DNA of 64,000 nt, taken from assembly GCA_002370555.1 (NCBI GenBank), contig AP014718.1, positions 1,116,001 to 1,180,000 of the forward strand, given 5' to 3'. This DNA is from Arthrobacter sp. Hiyo4. Lineage in GTDB: Bacteria; Actinomycetota; Actinomycetes; Actinomycetales; Micrococcaceae. Position 1 is the first letter of the stretch. Each line of letters opens with the position of its first letter. A program made the translations under genes and the position numbers. The notes below the pieces were generated by a model. The model made no database searches, was not told where the DNA came from, and saw only the letters and a program-made list of their open reading frames with translations. Below are positions 64,000-64,000 of the stretch, one piece after another.

Positions 64000-64000
64000 T

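Overview
The window is high-GC DNA from an actinobacterium, most likely an Arthrobacter-type member of the Micrococcaceae. This is inferred from gene content (acyl-CoA carboxylase with a small epsilon subunit, an EssC/FtsK ATPase operon rich in FHA domains, LpdA without its redox cysteines, gatCAB) and from tight ATGA stop/start overlaps. No tRNA, rRNA, CRISPR or phage genes were seen. About 70 single-base losses, nearly all in runs of G or C, break otherwise well-conserved genes including ligA, gatA, gatB and birA. Restoring one base at each site rejoins the frames, so these look like homopolymer errors in the assembly rather than decay. Such genes are given as whole CDSs with the break positions noted.

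Layout. 1-12.9 kb: the 3' end of nirD, a phospho-sugar mutase, an Rrf2 regulator, purine nucleoside phosphorylase, LpdA, a PspC protein, then the nitrate-assimilation block narK-nasC-nasB on the minus strand and an MHS-type transporter. 12.9-30 kb: a glutamine amidotransferase-like gene and an NTF2-like gene; a biotin-dependent acyl-CoA carboxylase set split over two loci (biotin carboxylase/BCCP at 14-16 kb, beta plus epsilon at 24-26 kb, birA at 27 kb); Maf; an MmpL-type transporter with its TetR regulator; a small secreted protein; a dicarboxylate/amino-acid symporter; a DUF885 hydrolase; an SDR; a PH-domain membrane protein; and a class III nucleotide cyclase. Near-identical palindromes (TGTAG-N5-CTACA) lie upstream of both carboxylase loci and could be a shared operator.

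30.2-52.4 kb is the most striking part: one long, tightly packed plus-strand operon. It encodes a giant membrane-anchored protein with at least ten Asp-rich Ig/cadherin-like repeats and FN3 domains, then MoxR ATPase, DUF58 protein, a transglutaminase-like membrane protein whose catalytic Cys is replaced by Asp, a zinc ribbon, an RDD-FHA protein, a PP2C phosphatase, a hypothetical protein, a zinc-ribbon/FHA protein, a Ser/Thr receptor kinase, an FHA-like/winged-helix protein and an EssC-like FHA-FtsK ATPase with three ATPase modules. A strong hairpin ends the operon and a small secreted, Pro-rich, C-terminally anchored protein follows. It looks like a phosphorylation-controlled secretion or cell-envelope machine of type VII type, but no WXG100 substrate or other ESX core gene is visible.

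53-64 kb: an IS110-family element, ligA, an inositol-monophosphatase-like gene, a GNAT and a RidA protein; a CitB-type response regulator next to a deletion scar that has removed the 5' halves of a divergent histidine kinase gene and a CitMHS citrate transporter gene; then gatC-gatA-gatB. Long perfect or near-perfect palindromes sit at several gene ends.
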